Shown here: in pieces, positions 61,282 to 62,551 of the stretch
How positions within the stretch are numbered: position 1 is the first letter of the stretch
How the letters are laid out: the number at the start of each line of letters is the position of its first letter
Origin: Methylotenera_A sp031422335
Lineage (GTDB): Bacteria > Pseudomonadota > Gammaproteobacteria > Burkholderiales > Methylophilaceae
DNA length: 62,551 bases
Direction of reading: 5' to 3'
Assembly: GCA_031422335.1 (NCBI GenBank)
Contig: JANOQW010000006.1
Location: forward strand, 1 to 62,551
Made by a program: the position numbers and the translations under genes
The notes under the pieces: generated by a model
The model's input: only the letters and a program-made list of their open reading frames with translations
Database searches by the model: none
What the model was told of the DNA's origin: nothing

Positions 61282-61456
61282 GCCATTTTTCTCGAACTTT
61301 TAAAGTAAAAACGTAGTCATAATTGTGCAGTATAGATTTATTTGTGGGCGAGCAGCTGTGCTTGCCAACTGAGTCTAGCGGCTGCAAAACCAGTCGCACG
61401 CATCACTTGGCAGCATGCTGCAAGCCTTCCTTGACCGTTCATAAGGAGGAGTCGTG

Positions 61457-61963
61457 ATGAAACGCATCTATTTTTTAATCCCCAATATTGGTATTGCCAA
61501 AAAAATTGTTGATGTGCTGCTGCTGGCACGGGTGGATCAACGCCATATTCATGTGCTGGCCAAGCGCAATACGCCGTTGGAAGACTTGCCCGAAGCATCA
61601 TTTTTACAAAAAAGTGATTTTGTGCCTGCGCTAGAACGCGGTATGGTATTTGGCGGATTAACTGGCATTGTATTGGGCGCAATGTTGATGACTTTTCCTG
61701 GGGAGCTTGCATTAAACGGTGGCACCATATTAGCCACGTTTTTAATTGGCACTGGCTTGGGCGCATGGATATCGAGCATGGTGGGCAGCAGTATTGGCAA
61801 CAGCCAGCTAAAGCATTTTGAGCCTGCCATAGAAAGTGGCAAATTTTTGATGATGGTGGACGTGCCGCGCAGTCGTGTAGAAAGCATTGAAGAGCTGGTA
61901 AAAAAAGATTACCCAGAAGCGGTTTATGAAGGTACCGAGCCTACTATGCCAGCTTTTCCGTGA
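61457..61963 (+). CDS. DUF1269-like membrane protein
   Basis: A 168-residue protein with an N-terminal ferredoxin-like segment (K-R-I-Y-F-L-I-P-N), a Gly-rich two-helix membrane hairpin (G-M-V-F-G-G-L-T-G-I-V-L-G-A and G-T-G-L-G-A-W), and a C-terminal soluble part (M-M-V-D-V-P). This resembles DUF1269-type proteins of unknown function. The start at 61457 has AAGGAGG 9 nt upstream. An upstream GTG at 61454 is in frame. Confidence 0.75.
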   Translation: MKRIYFLIPNIGIAKKIVDVLLLARVDQRHIHVLAKRNTPLEDLPEASFLQKSDFVPALERGMVFGGLTGIVLGAMLMTFPGELALNGGTILATFLIGTGLGAWISSMVGSSIGNSQLKHFEPAIESGKFLMMVDVPRSRVESIEELVKKDYPEAVYEGTEPTMPAFP

Positions 61964-61983
61964 TGCTGACACTTTAAAAACCC

Positions 61984-62020
61984 TGCCCTGCAAACCAATA
62001 TCCATGCGGCTTGCAGAGCA
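61984..62020 (+). repeat. 37-bp palindromic element, intergenic copy 11
   Basis: Forward copy: TGCCCTGCAAACC, centre AATATCCATGC, GGCTTGCAGAGCA. It lies 20 bp beyond the stop of the DUF1269-like gene and between convergent genes. Confidence 0.9.
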
Positions 62021-62070
62021 TGTTTTAAAATGAATATATTAAATAATTATATTTAAAAACTATTTAAAAC

Positions 62071-62430
62071 TTATGTGCGCCATGGATGTTTCGGCATATT
62101 GCAAACACCAGCAACATCGACACCCGCTTGTGACACAATATGATCATTTTCAACCGAATCGCCACTTACGCCAATAGCACCCACTAGCATACCTTCGTTA
62201 TCGACAATTGGCAGGCCACCTGGGAATGTAATCAAGCCGTCGTTAGAATGTTCGATGCCGTAGAGTGGTTGCCCAGGCAATGACAGTTTGCCGATTTCGC
62301 CTGAAGGCATGGCAAAATGACAGGCTGTTTTTGCTTTTTTAATAGCAATATCAATACTGCCCACCCAGGCGTCATCCATACGGGTAAAGCTTTTTAGGTT
62401 GCCACCCGAGTCTAAAATGGCGATGCACAT
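62071..62430 (-). CDS. GlcG/HbpS-like protein, N-terminus possibly frameshifted
   Basis: A 119-residue protein of the GlcG/HbpS (DUF336) family: C-I-A-I-L-D-S-G-G-N-L, K-K-A-K-T-A, G-G-L-P-I-V, and I-G-V-S-G-D-S. HbpS-type members bind haem. Homologues usually have about 25 further N-terminal residues. The same frame upstream still reads like them (A-Q-Q-I-V-D-K-A-V-E-K-S) but has no start codon before a stop at 62506-62508. Removing one base from a 4-T run at 62500-62503 would restore TTG-AGT-AAA as a start. It is either an indel or a shorter active form. Confidence 0.75.
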   Translation of the reverse strand: MCIAILDSGGNLKSFTRMDDAWVGSIDIAIKKAKTACHFAMPSGEIGKLSLPGQPLYGIEHSNDGLITFPGGLPIVDNEGMLVGAIGVSGDSVENDHIVSQAGVDVAGVCNMPKHPWRT

Positions 62431-62525
62431 TTTAACGCCTATCTGTTTCGATTTTTCTACGGCTTTATCTACAATTTGTTGTGCTAGTGTACTAACTAAT
62501 TTTACTCAAATTAAAGGAAATTCAC

Positions 62526-62551
62526 ATGCACGTCAGTTATGAACTCGCACA
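62526..62551 (+). CDS. Start of a truncated gene at the window edge
   Basis: ATG follows AAAGGAAA at an 8-nt spacing and opens a frame M-H-V-S-Y-E-L-A that runs off the window. The function cannot be told. It is divergent from the GlcG-like gene. Confidence 0.5.

Larger units (their letters stand above)
60872..61456. other. 585-bp gap filled with dispersed repeats
   Basis: It contains a composite repeat (60940-61206), a palindromic element (61245-61281) and the upstream region of the next gene. The 62-codon ORF at 61049 lies within the repeat and is not considered real. Confidence 0.75.

Noticed and set aside
61764..61786. Element-like GCGCATGGATATCGAGC in the DUF1269-like gene
   Set aside because: Ten core bases match but the arms do not pair; kept out of the count.
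1..62551. CRISPR arrays, tRNA or rRNA genes
   Set aside because: No regularly spaced direct repeats with unique spacers and no cloverleaf or rRNA-like sequence was noticed; the dispersed palindromes are too far apart for CRISPR.

Overview
The window looks like a chromosome segment from a low-GC betaproteobacterial methylotroph of the Methylophilaceae (Methylotenera/Methylophilus type). The evidence is betaproteobacterial housekeeping gene order (bamE/fur divergent, carA-carB, glmM-folP-ftsH-rlmE, recN-nadK next to hrcA, grpE-dnaK-dnaJ), a pqqA gene, an Entner-Doudoroff edd/eda pair, and AT-rich third positions. No tRNA, rRNA, CRISPR array, prophage or intact insertion sequence was seen.

Layout. 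1-2.2 kb: orphan pqqA with its own terminator, a MAPEG protein, an ORF6N-domain remnant, and prfB with the classic programmed +1 frameshift. 2.2-11.4 kb: accessory stretch with an aquaporin/arsC pair, a PhoU-like/Pit pair in which pit is frameshifted, a GT4 glycosyltransferase, a zinc-phospholipase-C-like protein, a PAP2 phosphatase, a SemiSWEET transporter, a broken HAD phosphatase, a secreted esterase and a TauE exporter. 11.4-28 kb: conserved core (glmM, folP, ftsH, rlmE, yhbY, greA, carB, carA, a GGDEF protein, dapB, bamE, fur, a BepA-like M48 protease). 28-29.3 kb: a scar region with a small secreted protein, a duplicated gene tail, a broken membrane gene and dispersed repeats. 29.3-34.4 kb: recN, nadK, hrcA, hemH. 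34.4-55.9 kb: a large LPS inner-core locus. 55.9-60 kb: the heat-shock genes grpE, dnaK, dnaJ with two sigma-32-like promoters. 60-62.5 kb: a small membrane/HEPN-like gene pair, repeats, a DUF1269-like protein and a GlcG-like protein.

The LPS locus makes ADP-heptose (gmhA, hldE, hldD), adds heptoses and glucose (waaC, waaF, waaG), and decorates the core. The minus-strand operon at 51.9-46.2 kb (InaA-like kinase, GT2, 2OG-Fe(II) oxygenase, tandem kinase, carbamoyltransferase), next to waaG-waaP, resembles the Pseudomonas aeruginosa wapP-wapQ-wapO heptose phosphorylation/carbamoylation cluster, with a glycosyltransferase and an oxygenase added.

The most unusual signal is a 37-bp palindromic element found about 20 times. 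Its arms are TGCCCTGCAAGCC and GGCTTGCAGGGCA, and its asymmetric centre is AATATCCATGC. Eleven copies are intergenic, nine of them just downstream of a stop codon. Nine more or less degenerate copies lie inside genes (arsC, folP, hrcA, hldE, waaF, a HAD gene, the tandem kinase, waaP, waaC). In all five genes whose sense strand carries the forward orientation, the reading frame is the same (consensus peptide ALQANIHAACRA). Recalled E. coli homologues of ArsC and FolP suggest no net insertion there. This pattern resembles a DNA-uptake-type or chromosome-organising sequence that doubles as a gene-end hairpin more than a simple insertion element. Other notable items are a carA leader with a 9-nt segment complementary to the carA Shine-Dalgarno region, a second multi-copy MITE-like family, and two copies of a composite repeat with compensatory changes in a hairpin.
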